Source of the DNA: Marinomonas arctica
Lineage (GTDB): Bacteria; Pseudomonadota; Gammaproteobacteria; Pseudomonadales; Marinomonadaceae
DNA: 64,000 nt
Direction: 5' to 3'
NCBI RefSeq assembly: GCF_003259225.1
Contig: NZ_QHJF01000029.1
Span: forward strand, 1 to 64,000
Below, one piece after another: positions 63,714 through 64,000 of this stretch (its first letter is position 1; every line of letters starts with the position of its first letter). The notes under the pieces were generated by a model. It saw nothing but the letters and a program-made list of their open reading frames with translations. It did no database searches and was not told the DNA's origin. Both the position numbers and the translations under genes were made by a program.

Positions 63714-64000
63714 TTACGCATTCATCATAGGTTTTCCCTGACTAACAAGAAAACCACGTCGCTGCCAAAAAGAGTTGTTCATCCAGCGTTGTTCTTTTTG
63801 GTAAATACGACTTTGAGTTGCCGTGTATTCATCAAAAATCCGCTTGATATCACGGTGATAGTACTGAATAGCCTTTGTTTCTGGATTCATTAACGCTTGA
63901 ACACCATGACAAGCGCTGCTCATAGCAAATCCAATACCCATAGAAGATACAGGATCAAAAGACGCCACAGCGTCACCAACGGCCACAAATTTATCCGGAA
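63714..64000 (-). CDS. C-terminal part of a FAD-dependent oxidoreductase (LodB/halogenase-like), cut by the window edge
   Basis: The frame is open to the right edge, so the gene's start lies outside the window. The visible part holds the second FAD-binding motif VAVGDAVASFDPVSSMGIGF and ends with a Tyr- and Trp-rich stretch (EQRWMNNSFWQRRG). GDAvxsxDPxxSxGi is common to FAD monooxygenases and tryptophan halogenases; the Arg-Trp...Phe-Trp-x-Arg-Arg tail recalls LodB-like flavoproteins that mature quinone cofactors in Marinomonas. The choice is a guess from memory; only the flavoprotein class is firm. Confidence 0.7.
   Translation of the reverse strand, partial: PDKFVAVGDAVASFDPVSSMGIGFAMSSACHGVQALMNPETKAIQYYHRDIKRIFDEYTATQSRIYQKEQRWMNNSFWQRRGFLVSQGKPMMNA

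Overview
The window reads as a chromosomal segment of a marine gammaproteobacterium of the Oceanospirillales type, most like Marinomonas. The grounds are the moderate GC content, the gene order tyrS next to a stable-RNA promoter and an M23 peptidase, the lptM-lysA-dapF-DUF484 block, a fagA-fumC pair and a LexA-boxed yebG. The genus is an inference from protein character; no rRNA is inside the window. Nearly every base is coding. There is no phage, integrase, insertion sequence, CRISPR array or tRNA that I can see.

Positions 1-30 kb are mainly housekeeping and small metabolic units. They hold a stable-RNA promoter firing off the left edge, tyrS, an OapA/M23 endopeptidase, trxA, the lptM-lysA-dapF-DUF484-HAD operon (without the usual xerC), glutathione-dependent formaldehyde detoxification (adhC, fghA) with a LysR regulator, acetyltransferases, a YgeA-type racemase, Fur-boxed fagA-fumC, slyD, an MscS channel and SOS-controlled yebG. 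A polar amino-acid ABC importer follows, beside a PLP-dependent sulfur-amino-acid enzyme and a LysR regulator. After it come an ABC exporter, an EamA permease, and a multicopper oxidase broken by one in-frame stop codon.

From 31 to 34.5 kb, a LacI regulator with a clean 20-bp palindromic operator precedes kguK and kguD/ghrB-like genes (2-ketogluconate metabolism). Then follow a DoxX protein, an orphan ParD antitoxin, and a LysR regulator divergent from an L-lactate dehydrogenase (lldD).

From 37.5 to 63 kb lies a large L-rhamnose and rhamnoside utilisation region. A MalK-type ABC importer with a GH78 alpha-L-rhamnosidase and a LacI regulator is bracketed by the 3' end of lldD and a decayed 103-bp copy of that end. 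Next are a RES-Xre toxin-antitoxin pair and a REPIN-like element. The rhizobial-type rha locus follows: rhaR and rhaSTPQ plus a kinase fused at its N-terminus to the rhamnose mutarotase, divergent from rhaD (aldolase-dehydrogenase) and rhaI. A GH105 unsaturated rhamnogalacturonyl hydrolase and a TRAP transporter complete it. Together the genes would take up rhamnose and (unsaturated) rhamnosides by three routes, cleave them inside the cell, and turn rhamnose into dihydroxyacetone phosphate and lactaldehyde/lactate. The neighbouring LldD could then oxidise lactate to pyruvate.

The right edge holds a small HTH protein and the C-terminal part of a FAD-dependent oxidoreductase that resembles LodB-like maturation flavoproteins. 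The least ordinary items are the mutarotase-kinase fusion, the duplicated lldD tail around the rhamnosidase module, the interrupted oxidase, the orphan parD, the missing xerC, and two palindromic repeat elements.
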